This document shows, one piece after another, positions 1 to 6,817 of a stretch of 64,000 nucleotides of DNA. Under the pieces are notes generated by a model. That model was not told the origin of the DNA. It saw only the letters and a list, made by a program, of their open reading frames with translations, and searched no databases. The stretch comes from Pseudoxanthomonas beigongshangi (GTDB lineage: Bacteria > Pseudomonadota > Gammaproteobacteria > Xanthomonadales > Xanthomonadaceae): assembly GCF_016820515.1 (NCBI RefSeq), contig NZ_JADHDV010000004.1:124001-188000 (forward strand). The letters are read 5' to 3'. The position numbers and the translations under genes are program-made. Within the stretch, counting starts at the first letter, position 1. Each line of letters opens with the position of its first letter.

Positions 1-542
1 GCACCGTGTTCGTGCGCGGCAATGTGGGCCAGGCGGTGCGCGCCTCCAGCAGCATCCCCGGCGTGTTCGAGCCGGTGGTGATCGGCAAGTCGACCTACGT
101 CGACGGCGGCGTGGTCAGTCCGGTGCCGGTGGATGCCGCGCGCCAACTGGGCGCGGACTTCGTGATCGCCGTGGACATCTCCACCAAGGCGCCTGGCACG
201 CGGCCGGGCAGCATGCTCGGCATCGTCAACCAGTCGATCACGATCATGGGCCAGAAACTCGGCGAGCAGGAGTTGGCGCGCGCGGACATCGTCATCCGGC
301 CACGGGTCAACGAGATTGGTCCTGCGGATTTCGAGCAGAAGAACAACGCGATCCTGGAAGGCGAGCGCGCGGCGATGGCGGTGATGCCGCAGATCCGCGA
401 AAAGCTGCAACGCGTGCAGCGCGAGCGCCTGGCCGCGCACACGGCGAAGACCGCGCCGGTCGTTCCGCCCAAGCCCGCGGACTGCGACGACGAGGGATTC
501 CGCCTCGGCAAGCTGTGGGGCGGCAAGAAGAAATGCGAGTAG
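1..542 (+). CDS. Patatin-like phospholipase, C-terminal part (5' end outside window)
   Basis: This is the C-terminal half of a bacterial patatin-like phospholipase of the RssA/YchK type. The frame is already open at base 1, so the nucleophile GxSxG motif lies upstream of the window. The visible part has the conserved ASSSIPGVFEP stretch and the DGG motif followed by VVSPVP, whose Asp completes the Ser-Asp catalytic dyad in this family. The last 40 or so residues are basic and low in complexity, ending in KKKCE. The TAG stop (540-542) lies inside the GTAG start of a REP palindrome, so the extreme C-terminus may be set by that element. Substrate and location cannot be read from this fragment. 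Confidence 0.85.
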   Translation, partial: TVFVRGNVGQAVRASSSIPGVFEPVVIGKSTYVDGGVVSPVPVDAARQLGADFVIAVDISTKAPGTRPGSMLGIVNQSITIMGQKLGEQELARADIVIRPRVNEIGPADFEQKNNAILEGERAAMAVMPQIREKLQRVQRERLAAHTAKTAPVVPPKPADCDDEGFRLGKLWGGKKKCE

Positions 543-606
543 AGCGGAGCTTGCTCCGCTGAGCGTTTCCGGACCGGCGCCAATGCCGGGCAAGCTCGGC
601 ATCTAC
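539..606. repeat. REP pair, AGCGGAGC family
   Basis: Two inverted REP units face each other. The left unit is GTAG followed by a perfect hairpin (AGCGGAGC, TT, GCTCCGCT). The right unit, read on the minus strand, is GTAG followed by ATGCCGAGCTTGCCCGGCAT. The GTAG of the left unit contains the stop codon of the patatin gene. The same family recurs at 53694-53766 and 53775-53849. GTAG-headed REPs are the substrate class of RAYT (TnpA-REP) transposases in Stenotrophomonas and relatives; no RAYT gene is in this window. Confidence 0.8.
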
Positions 607-626
607 ATGATGCCGCGTACCCGCCG

Positions 627-1241
627 CTAAGCCACCGCGCGTGCCAGGTTTTCCCTTGCGCGGGTTTCCAGCCGGTCGTGGAAATATGGCGTCGTGTACA
701 GCCGTGGCCGCTCCAGGAATCCCTGCAGGATGGCGCGCCGCTTGCGCCGGAACAGCCAGCCGGGCACGAAGGCGTATTCCCGCCGGATCTGCGCTTCGTA
801 TTCGGCGAAGCGCGCCGTGTCCGCACCGAGGATGCCCAGATCGATATCCACCAGCAGCTGCGCGTCGGCATCGGCGGGAACCGCATCGTGCCGGGTGGCC
901 ATGATCAGCGCATGCACGCGATCGGCGACCGCGCGTTCCACCTCCGCGTCCAGCAGCGCCTCACGCGCCCAGTCCGCGCTGCGAGCCTCGTTGTCGGATC
1001 GCTTCACGTCGTAGATGGCGTCGTGGAACCACAAGGCCAGCGCGATCTCATCGGGATGTGGCGCCAGCGCGCGCGCCTGGTCGAAGGCCGCCAGGCATTC
1101 GCCGAGGTGTTGCAGCGTGTGGTAGTGGCGATGCGGTTCCTGGTAGCAGGCCAGCAGCCGCTCGCACCACGCCAGGCCATCACCGATCGCGCCGACGCCG
1201 CGCCATGCGCGCTGCCAGGACGATTGCAGATGCTGTTTCAT
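627..1241 (-). CDS. HD-superfamily metal-dependent hydrolase
   Basis: The 204-residue protein resembles the predicted metal-dependent HD phosphohydrolases of the COG4339 type. It shows an HYHTLQHL segment near residue 38, the paired histidine-aspartate motif WFHDAIYD near residue 70, and a later DIDLGILG segment that supplies a further acidic residue. These are the usual metal ligands of the fold. The ATG at 1241 was preferred over an in-frame start 27 bases upstream because family members begin near the MKQHL segment. It stands alone on the minus strand, divergent from the next small gene. The natural substrate of this family is not known. Confidence 0.75.
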   Translation of the reverse strand: MKQHLQSSWQRAWRGVGAIGDGLAWCERLLACYQEPHRHYHTLQHLGECLAAFDQARALAPHPDEIALALWFHDAIYDVKRSDNEARSADWAREALLDAEVERAVADRVHALIMATRHDAVPADADAQLLVDIDLGILGADTARFAEYEAQIRREYAFVPGWLFRRKRRAILQGFLERPRLYTTPYFHDRLETRARENLARAVA

Positions 1242-1321
1242 CGTGCGAAGTCTACGCCTCTTGCCCACGCGTGATCCGCCCGCATCTCTGCCATCGAATC
1301 CCCCGCCGGAGTTCCCGCCGC

Positions 1322-1657
1322 ATGTCCGTTTCCTCCCCTGCCGACCTGGCCGCCATCAACCACAAGATCGTCGCCGCGGGCGAAGTCCTGCCCGCGGTCA
1401 CCCTGAAGGACGGCAGCCGCGTGCAGACCGGTACCGTGGCCACGCTGCTGCACAACATCACCCTGTACAACGCGGGCGAACGCGGCCGGGTGGAAACCGA
1501 ACTGGCCGCCGCCATCCCGACCCTGTTCAAGGTCGGCCTGTTCGATCTGTTCCCGCCGGCCGAATGGATCGCCGGCGACAATCCCGGTCGGCGCCACGTG
1601 GGCGAACTGGCATTGGCGCACCGGGACGGCGCGCGCGTGGAAAGCGGCGACGCTTGA
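1322..1657 (+). CDS. Conserved-looking small protein of unknown function
   Basis: A 111-residue soluble protein beginning MSVSSPADLAAINHKIV. I do not recognise a characterised family. It has no signal peptide, membrane segment or cysteine pair. The middle carries a VTLKDGSRVQTGTVATLLHNI stretch that reads like a small beta-alpha domain, and the composition and third-position G+C match the neighbouring genes, which supports real coding. The open frame extends upstream to 1058, but that part is antisense to the HD hydrolase gene, so the ATG at 1322 is used. It is convergent with the DUF1801 gene. Confidence 0.6.
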   Translation: MSVSSPADLAAINHKIVAAGEVLPAVTLKDGSRVQTGTVATLLHNITLYNAGERGRVETELAAAIPTLFKVGLFDLFPPAEWIAGDNPGRRHVGELALAHRDGARVESGDA

Positions 1658-1679
1658 CCGCGCTGGAGACGCCATCCGT

Positions 1680-2075
1680 CTAGAGCAGGCGGATCCATTG
1701 CCGCAGCACGGCTTCGAACGCGGCCTGGCGACGGCGCAGATCCGCCATGTCGGCGAAGACCACCCGCGCGCGATCCGGTCCCAGCCATTCCAGCAAGCCG
1801 TCGGGATCATCAATCGCGGGTTTTCGCTCCGGCGCCCGCGTCTTCGCGCCCAGATGCAGGATCACGCCCATGCCCTGTTTCGCACGCAGGTGGGTGGTGG
1901 CGAAGTATTCGTCCAGGCGCCAGCTCGGCGCATTCCATTTGACGCCTTCGGCGATACGCGCGTCCACGCCGGTGATGATCCGGCGCAGCGCTTCCAATTC
2001 CGCCTTGCAGGGATGATCCAGCGCGGCCATGTAGGCATCGACGGCGTCCGTGGTGTCGGTGGTCTTGCGGTGCAT
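1680..2075 (-). CDS. DUF1801 domain protein (YdhG-like)
   Basis: This 131-residue protein matches the DUF1801/YdhG fold: an N-terminal helix with a YMAALDHPCKAELEALRRII pattern, then the typical EGVKWNAPSWRLDEYFAT core, a strand with GVILHLG, and a C-terminal LRQWIRL helix. Members are small cytoplasmic proteins of unknown biochemical role, some linked to iron or stress responses. It lies in the same orientation as the HxlR regulator 39 bases upstream and may be transcribed with it. The whole expected domain length is present. Confidence 0.8.
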   Translation of the reverse strand: MHRKTTDTTDAVDAYMAALDHPCKAELEALRRIITGVDARIAEGVKWNAPSWRLDEYFATTHLRAKQGMGVILHLGAKTRAPERKPAIDDPDGLLEWLGPDRARVVFADMADLRRRQAAFEAVLRQWIRLL

Positions 2076-2114
2076 GGCGGCGACGCTCCTGTCACCCGGG
2101 ATCGGGCCCGCGGA

Positions 2115-2516
2115 TTATTCCGGTTCCACCCGGCCCAGGTCATGCTGCGCCCGCGCTTCGGCCAGTGCGGCGTGGTGGCGCTCCGCCCAACGGTCCAGCC
2201 CGACCAGCGTGCGGTCCAGCGAACGCCCCAGGTCGGTCAGGCGATATTCCACGCTCGGCGGCACCGTGCCATGGTCGATGCGTTCGATCAGGCCGCTGCG
2301 CTCCAGTTCGCGCAGGTTCTGGGTCAGTACCTTCTGCGACACGCCGTCGATGCGCCGAAGCAACGCGTTGTTGCGCACCGCGCCGCGCGCCAGTTCGGTG
2401 AGGATCGGCAGTGCCCACTTGCCCGCGAGCAGGGTCATCACCGCCTGCGACGGGCAGGCGCCGCTTGCGGTTTCCGGCTGTTCCGGCAGGGCTGGCTGAG
2501 CGCTGTCCACAGGCAC
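2115..2516 (-). CDS. HxlR-family winged-helix transcriptional regulator
   Basis: A 133-residue HxlR-type regulator. After a variable N-terminus comes CPSQAVMTLLAGKWALPIL, whose cysteine followed by GKW is the family signature; in several HxlR proteins this cysteine senses electrophiles or oxidants. The winged helix continues with RRIDGVSQKVLTQNLRELERSGLIER and the wing PPSVEYRLTDLGRSL. The start is a GTG at 2516; a second GTG two codons downstream has the better-placed GAGG and may be the true start. It is divergent from an SMR exporter, and the gap between them holds a perfect palindrome that is a likely operator. Confidence 0.85.
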   Translation of the reverse strand: MPVDSAQPALPEQPETASGACPSQAVMTLLAGKWALPILTELARGAVRNNALLRRIDGVSQKVLTQNLRELERSGLIERIDHGTVPPSVEYRLTDLGRSLDRTLVGLDRWAERHHAALAEARAQHDLGRVEPE

Positions 2517-2525
2517 CTCGAAGTG

Positions 2526-2537
2526 CGTACTTGTACG
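2526..2537. promoter_or_regulatory. Candidate HxlR operator between divergent genes
   Basis: The sequence CGTAC-TT-GTACG is a perfect inverted repeat in the 73-base gap between the HxlR gene and the SMR exporter. HxlR/YodB-type regulators are known to bind GTAC-containing inverted repeats near their own promoters. It begins 10 bases upstream of the regulator start used here, so binding would be expected to block its own expression. Confidence 0.5.
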
Positions 2538-2589
2538 GTAGCCAGTGTGTGGTCAGGCTGGGCGCCCTTCAAGTGAACCGGAGTCCGCG

Positions 2590-2907
2590 ATGGCGTGGTG
2601 GCTGCTGATCCTTGCCGGCCTGATGGAAATCGTCATGGCCGGCGCGCTCAAATCCGCGCAGGGATGGACGCGTCCCCTGCCCGGCGTCATCGGCATCGTC
2701 GCGGCGCTGGTCAGCATCTTCCTGCTGACCCACGCCATCCGCGATCTGCCCACCGGCACCGCCTACGCGGTGTGGACCGGGATCGGCGCGATCGGCGTCG
2801 CCGCGCTGGGCATCTTCGCCTACGGCGACAGCCCGTCGCCGGCGCGGCTGGGCTGCATGGCGCTGATCCTGCTCGGCATCATCGGCCTGCGCTGGCTGGA
2901 AGCGTAG
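2590..2907 (+). CDS. SMR-family exporter, Gdx/SugE type
   Basis: A 105-residue inner-membrane protein with four predicted transmembrane helices. The conserved membrane glutamate of small multidrug resistance proteins is at residue 13 (AGLMEIVMAGALK). The segment LPTGTAYAVWTGIGAIGVA is almost the same as in the guanidinium exporters SugE/Gdx, and the C-terminus ILLGIIGLRWLEA also matches. This places it nearer Gdx than the EmrE drug exporters. No guanidine riboswitch is visible in the short leader; instead a palindromic site for the divergent HxlR regulator lies upstream. The ATG at 2590 fits the family N-terminus; the frame upstream is not conserved. Confidence 0.85.
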   Translation: MAWWLLILAGLMEIVMAGALKSAQGWTRPLPGVIGIVAALVSIFLLTHAIRDLPTGTAYAVWTGIGAIGVAALGIFAYGDSPSPARLGCMALILLGIIGLRWLEA

Positions 2908-2916
2908 GACGCGCGC

Positions 2917-3565
2917 CTACGCTTCGTAGTCGTCCAGGTACACCGGCGGCAGCGCTTCGGCCTCATGCAGCCATTCGCGCACGGTGGGCCGGGACAACAG
3001 GCGTTCGCTCCAGTCGATGGCATGCGGCCAGGCGCTGGCGTCGACATCGTGCGCGAACAATCGCCACAGCACCGGCACGAACGCCAGATCCGCCAGTGAC
3101 AGCGCGCCACACAGATAGGGCCCGCCGCTGTGCATCAGCGCCTGCTGGCAGGCGGCCAGGATGCGCCCGGCCTCGGCCTGTTCCTGCGTGGTCATGCGCC
3201 GCCGTTGCGGATAGAAAGCGCTTTCGAACGACAGCCGGCCACATAGTCCGGACAACCCAGGCGAGCAACGCTCGCGCCCGTGCGCGAGCGAGGATGTCGG
3301 CGGGCAGCAGTGGCGAAGCACCCAGTTCACTGGCGTATTCCATGATCGCGAGCGAGTCGTAGATGACGGTCTCGCCGTCCACCAGCACCGGCACGGCGGC
3401 CGGCGGCGAGAACACCGCGATGCGGGCGAGGTTCTCGAACCGCTGCGGCTTGCGGATGTCGACGATGCGTTCCTCGAACGCGATGTCCTGTTCGCGCAGC
3501 GCCAGCCACGCGCGGAACGCCCAGCTGGAGGCGTTGCGGGTGCCACTGTAGAGGATGCGGCTCAT
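2917..3565 (-). pseudogene. Glutathione S-transferase with a frameshift
   Basis: The N-terminal thioredoxin-fold half reads MSRILYSGTRNASSWAFRAWLALR through YDSLAIMEYASELGASPLLPA in one frame. The C-terminal helical half (SFESAFYPQRRRMT through LSLADLAFVPVLWRLFAHDVD to DDYEA) is in the next frame. The switch falls near 3230-3260 and corresponds to one extra base or two missing bases. Together the halves make a full GST of about 216 codons. The gene starts within the end of the VOC gene (4-base ATGA overlap), as in an intact operon, so the lesion is recent or is a sequencing error. As written, neither half should give an active enzyme. Confidence 0.75.
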
Positions 3566-3948
3566 GCGCCGAGGTCGCCGTAGGGTCCGGCCACGACCAC
3601 GACATAGCCATCCGGATCACGCAGCCAGATCTCGCGATGCTGCGCGTTCGGATTGACCTTCGGTCCTTCCAGCACCTCCGCACCGGCCTGTTCCACGCGC
3701 CGGATCGCGGCATCGAAGTCTTCGGCCAGGAACCACAGCAGCACACCATTGCCGGGCGCGATATCCGGCTGGCCCAGATGCGGGTGCGCATGCGCTTCCC
3801 AGCGGTGCAGTTGCAGGATCATCTCGCCGTCGGCCATCAGCTGTTCGTACTCGTCGCCGCCGTGACCGCTGTCCAGGCCAAGCGCGGCCTGGTACCAGCG
3901 CCGGCTGGTCGCAACATCCCGCACCGCGATCAGTGGCTGCGGTTTCAT
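3562..3948 (-). CDS. VOC-family (glyoxalase/bleomycin-resistance fold) protein
   Basis: A 128-residue single VOC module. It begins MKPQPLIAVRDVATSRRWYQAALGL, the usual first strand and helix, and ends with HREIWLRDPDGYVVVVAGP, the typical C-terminal strand whose neighbouring residues bind metal in active members. The WEAHAHPHLGQPD insertion may carry further ligands. Its function may be as a small-molecule isomerase, dioxygenase or resistance protein; the sequence does not decide. It overlaps the ABM gene upstream and the GST gene downstream by four bases each (ATGA), so the three are translationally coupled. Confidence 0.8.
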   Translation of the reverse strand: MKPQPLIAVRDVATSRRWYQAALGLDSGHGGDEYEQLMADGEMILQLHRWEAHAHPHLGQPDIAPGNGVLLWFLAEDFDAAIRRVEQAGAEVLEGPKVNPNAQHREIWLRDPDGYVVVVAGPYGDLGA

Positions 3949-4340
3949 GCCGTCGCCTGTGCCAGACCATGGCCGCCGACGGGCGCGGTCTCGAAATGTT
4001 CGCCGAAGCCGGCGATCAGCGGCTTGGCGCGGGCGATCACCTGTTGCACCGCCGGCAACGACAGGGAGGCCTTGTGGCTGGCGGCGCTGTCCCAGACCTC
4101 GGTGATCCAGATGCCATCGGCGTCGGCCGGGTCGCGCGCGACGATGTAGCTCAGGCAACCGGGCATGGCGCCGACTTCCTCCAGCATCAAGGCGATCAGC
4201 GCTTCGCGCTGGCCGCCCACCGCTTTCATCTTGCCAATCAATCCATACATCGGGGGTTCTCCATGGATATGGGCCGGCAGTCGTGCGGATACGAGCATCA
4301 GTGCCGCGCCGGTCCCGGCCAACAGATCGCGGCGTTTCAT
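3945..4340 (-). CDS. ABM-domain (YgiN-like) monooxygenase with export signal
   Basis: This 131-residue protein starts with a twin-arginine-like signal (KRRDLLAG, then a hydrophobic run to about residue 22). The rest is an antibiotic-biosynthesis-monooxygenase domain of the YgiN/quinol monooxygenase type: YGLIGKMKAVGGQREALIALM, the MPGCLSYIVARDPADADGIWITEVW core, and HKASLSLPAVQQVIARAKPLI. ABM proteins are usually cytoplasmic, so the signal suggests a periplasmic version. A cytoplasmic form starting at the internal MYGLIGKM is an alternative. It is first in a coupled trio with VOC and GST genes. Confidence 0.75.
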   Translation of the reverse strand: MKRRDLLAGTGAALMLVSARLPAHIHGEPPMYGLIGKMKAVGGQREALIALMLEEVGAMPGCLSYIVARDPADADGIWITEVWDSAASHKASLSLPAVQQVIARAKPLIAGFGEHFETAPVGGHGLAQATA

Positions 4341-4341
4341 T

Positions 4342-4752
4342 TCACGGCTCCGAAGGCTTTCGATCGGAGGGATGGTTCACGCCATCCTCGACCGGCACTT
4401 CGCCCAGTGCGAACGGGTTGACGCCATCCAGGCAACCGACGTTGTAGCCGTATTCGTTGGGATCGGAGCGGCGCTGGTGGTGCGTGTAGATGCCGCAACG
4501 CGAACAGAAGTAGTGCCGCGCGACCTTCGTGTTGAACTGGTACAGGGTCAACACGTCCCCGCCCTGCACCACCCGCAGGCCGGACAGTGGCACCGAAGCG
4601 ACGATGGCACCCTTGCGTCGGCACAGCGAGCAGTCGCAGCGGCGCGGTTTGACGATGCCGTCTGGCAGATCCAGCTCCAGCACCACCGCGCCGCAATGGC
4701 AGCGCGCGCGATGCGTGGCCTGGATGGGTACACGGCCGACTTCCCGGATCAT
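4342..4752 (-). CDS. GFA/CENP-V-type zinc protein
   Basis: A 136-residue protein with the Mss4-like fold of glutathione-dependent formaldehyde-activating enzymes. The zinc ligands are visible as CHCG near residue 18, CDCSLC near residue 39 and CSRCG near residue 84, in the normal order and spacing. Other hallmarks are the segments ALGEVPVEDGVN and NEYGYNVGCLDG. The name GFA is historical: many members do not act on formaldehyde, and the substrate here is unknown. Its stop is one base before the ABM start, so it probably leads that operon. Confidence 0.85.
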   Translation of the reverse strand: MIREVGRVPIQATHRARCHCGAVVLELDLPDGIVKPRRCDCSLCRRKGAIVASVPLSGLRVVQGGDVLTLYQFNTKVARHYFCSRCGIYTHHQRRSDPNEYGYNVGCLDGVNPFALGEVPVEDGVNHPSDRKPSEP

Positions 4753-4834
4753 GCCGTGCCTGCCTCTCGTTCCGACGCGCCGCGCCGCGGGGACGCCAGT
4801 TTATTACGATCGTGATGAGCGACGTGGTGGCGCA

Positions 4835-5227
4835 TCAGGTATGGGTCAACATCAACCGATAGCCATCCGGATCGGCCAGCGGGAACTCGCCCCGCGGGCA
4901 ATAGAACGGATGGCTCATCGGACCGACCGGCCACCCCTCGGCGCCCAGTCGCGCATGCACCACCGCGATATCGTCAAAGTACAGATAGAACAGGATTCCC
5001 TGCTTGCCCGCATCGACCGACTCACTGGCCTTCGTCAGCATCAGCTGCCCTGCCCCGCCCTCCAGCCAGGCCCACACCGGCGCGCCATCGTCGTCGGCAC
5101 CGCCCGGTGCATGAGTGTTGCGTAGCTCGAAACCCAGCCGCGAATAGAACGCCAATGAACGCGCCATATCGGCGACCTGGAGCATCGCGACCAGGTTGCG
5201 GGGCGGAACCGGAGGTGGAGCGCTCAT
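4835..5227 (-). CDS. VOC-family protein (bleomycin-resistance type)
   Basis: A 130-residue VOC module: NLVAMLQVADMARSLAFYSRLGFEL at the start, GGAGQLMLTKASE and LFYLYFDDI in the middle, and a final FPLADPDGYRLMLTH strand. An alternative ATG 21 bases upstream exists, but the chosen ATG at 5227 has a GGGAG ribosome-binding site seven bases before it. The lone domain normally forms a dimer. It is not closely similar to the other two VOC genes in this window, so these are separate subfamilies and not recent copies. Confidence 0.8.
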   Translation of the reverse strand: MSAPPPVPPRNLVAMLQVADMARSLAFYSRLGFELRNTHAPGGADDDGAPVWAWLEGGAGQLMLTKASESVDAGKQGILFYLYFDDIAVVHARLGAEGWPVGPMSHPFYCPRGEFPLADPDGYRLMLTHT

Positions 5228-5254
5228 CTCGGACTCCCTGCCGCGCATGCGGCG

Positions 5255-5509
5255 TCAACGCTTGAAGTCGGTCGGACGCTCGAGCTGGTAGATGGCGTCC
5301 TGGATATCGTCCAGCTTCGCCACAAGCGCGGCCTGCGCGTCGTACAGGCCGCGATTGTAGTAATAGGCGCCGACCTCCCGGGAGAAGAAATCGAGCAGGA
5401 ATTCGGCGTCGAACCGGCCGATGGCCTGTTTCAGCTCTTCACTGAAGTACAGCTGGATCCGATTGACGATCAACGCCTTTTCTTCCGTGGAAAACTGGAT
5501 TTCGCTCAT
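5255..5509 (-). CDS. DUF2164 family protein
   Basis: An 84-residue cytoplasmic protein that matches DUF2164: MSEIQFSTEEKALIVNRIQLYF, then LKQAIGRFDAEFLLDFFSREVGAYYYNRGLYDAQAAL, which is the family's most conserved block. Function is unknown. The ATG at 5509 was chosen because the family starts at this point; the open frame continues upstream with arginine-rich sequence that looks non-coding. It precedes the VOC gene by 27 bases on the same strand. Confidence 0.8.
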   Translation of the reverse strand: MSEIQFSTEEKALIVNRIQLYFSEELKQAIGRFDAEFLLDFFSREVGAYYYNRGLYDAQAALVAKLDDIQDAIYQLERPTDFKR

Positions 5510-5670
5510 GGTGTCCGCATCACTCTTCGAGGCGCGCGACCCGCGCCGGCAACGGAAAGGAGATCGCCTGCGGCATGCGTCAGGGCTGCACCGGCAGGAT
5601 CGACTCACACCACCATCATCACGCAACCGATCTCACCCAATGCGATCGGCATGCCCGCGCGGTTCCCGCG

Positions 5671-6186
5671 TCATGCCTTTGCATCGGCTTCCGGCGGCTC
5701 CAGTCCCCGGAACATCACGTACGCATCCACCCAGCCCAACCGCTCGTGGCGGAACGCGCCGGGCAGTGTCCCGACGATGTCGAAACCGAGCCGGCGATAG
5801 AGTTCCACCGCGCCCCCGTTGGTACTGACCACGTAGTTGAACTGGATGCCGCGGAACCCGGCGGCGCGTGCACGGGCCAGGCTGTGCTCGACCAGTCGCC
5901 TGCCCACGCCCCGGCCCTGCATGGCGGGCGCGACCGCGTAGGTGGCGCTGGCGACATGCGCACCCCGCCCGGCGTGGTTGGCCCCCAGCTTGTACATGCC
6001 GATCACCTCGCCGCCCTGCTCCGCCACCGAGGCGGCATGGGCGCCGAACCAGTGCTCGCGAAAGGTGTCGCGATCGAAACCCTCGTCGAACGGCAGTGCG
6101 TCGCCCGGCGCGATCACCGCGCGGAAAATCGTCCACATGGCGTCGAGGTCGCCGGTCGTGGCGGGCCGGATGTGCAATGTGTCCAT
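5671..6186 (-). CDS. GNAT-family N-acetyltransferase
   Basis: A 171-residue single-domain acetyltransferase. It begins LHIRPATTGDLDAMWTIFRAV, and the acetyl-CoA pyrophosphate loop is VAPAMQGRGVGRRLVEHSLARA near residue 87, matching the Q/RxxGxG/A signature. The C-terminal NGGAVELYRRLGFDIVGTLPGAF is also typical. A GGGAGA ribosome-binding site lies five bases before the ATG. The acceptor substrate cannot be told from sequence. It stands downstream of the Lrp gene on the same strand, 20 bases away, and could share its transcript. Confidence 0.85.
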   Translation of the reverse strand: MDTLHIRPATTGDLDAMWTIFRAVIAPGDALPFDEGFDRDTFREHWFGAHAASVAEQGGEVIGMYKLGANHAGRGAHVASATYAVAPAMQGRGVGRRLVEHSLARARAAGFRGIQFNYVVSTNGGAVELYRRLGFDIVGTLPGAFRHERLGWVDAYVMFRGLEPPEADAKA

Positions 6187-6206
6187 TCAATCTCCCGGGA
6201 GCGTTC

Positions 6207-6686
6207 TCATGCCTTCGGCAGCGGCCAGCCACCGAAGGCTTTCACGGTGCGCAGCACGAAACTGGAATTCACGTCGGCGACGCCGCTGGCGTCGAGCAGC
6301 TTGTCCAGCAGGAAACGCGAGAAGTGTTCCAGATCCTGCACCACGACGTGCAGCAGGTAGTCCATGTCGCCGGTCAGGGCGTGGCAGGTGACCACTTCAT
6401 CCCAATGCTGCACGTTGTCGGCGAACAGGGCGATGCCGCTCTGGCCATGCTTCTCCAGCTGCACGCGCACGAACGCCTGCAAGCCCAGGCCGACGCTCTG
6501 CGGTTCCACCCGCGCGGCGTAGCCGGTGATGACCCCGGCCGCTTCCAGCCGCTGGATCCGGCGCAGGCAGGCCGAGGCCGACAGGTTCACCTGGGTGGCG
6601 ATGTCGGAGTTGGGGGCCCGGCCCTGCTGCTGCAGCAGGGCCAGCAGGCGCAGGTCGGTCCGGTCCAGGGTTACGGATTCGGCCAT
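6207..6686 (-). CDS. Lrp/AsnC-family regulator, probably of phenylalanine catabolism
   Basis: A 159-residue Lrp/AsnC protein. The N-terminal helix-turn-helix runs through LDRTDLRLLALLQQQGRAPNSDIATQVNLSASACLRRIQRLEAAGVI, and the C-terminal RAM ligand-binding domain includes VTCHALTGDMDYLLHVVVQDLEHF. It is divergent from phhA, as in Xanthomonas, where a regulator of this kind sits next to phenylalanine hydroxylase. The likely effector is an aromatic amino acid; this is inferred from context. Its ribosome-binding site (GAGG) lies inside a palindrome, which suggests autoregulation. Confidence 0.88.
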   Translation of the reverse strand: MAESVTLDRTDLRLLALLQQQGRAPNSDIATQVNLSASACLRRIQRLEAAGVITGYAARVEPQSVGLGLQAFVRVQLEKHGQSGIALFADNVQHWDEVVTCHALTGDMDYLLHVVVQDLEHFSRFLLDKLLDASGVADVNSSFVLRTVKAFGGWPLPKA

Positions 6687-6687
6687 T

Positions 6688-6747
6688 TGTTGCCTCGCAA
6701 CATGATTCTACGCAACAAGATTGCGCCAATGACCCCTATGTGCGCAA
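6688..6747. promoter_or_regulatory. Candidate Lrp operators between the Lrp gene and phhA
   Basis: Two inverted repeats made of TTGC/GCAA half-sites lie in the gap. The first, TGTTGC-CTC-GCAACA at 6688-6702, is perfect and overlaps the ribosome-binding site of the Lrp gene. The second, TTGCGC at 6721-6726 and GCGCAA at 6742-6747 with 15 bases between, points to phhA control. A further GCAACAAGATTGC lies between them. Several half-sites one to two turns apart fit the octameric binding of Lrp proteins. Confidence 0.55.
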
Positions 6748-6817
6748 CTTTGCAAGCCCATTGCGCGGTCCCGGCGCTAGCATGCGATCGCAGGACTTGC
6801 CCTGCCAGGAGCCCACC

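Noticed and set aside
5575-5650. A histidine-run peptide (SHHHHH) on the plus strand
   Set aside because: It is in a non-coding stretch between two minus-strand genes and has no supporting start site.
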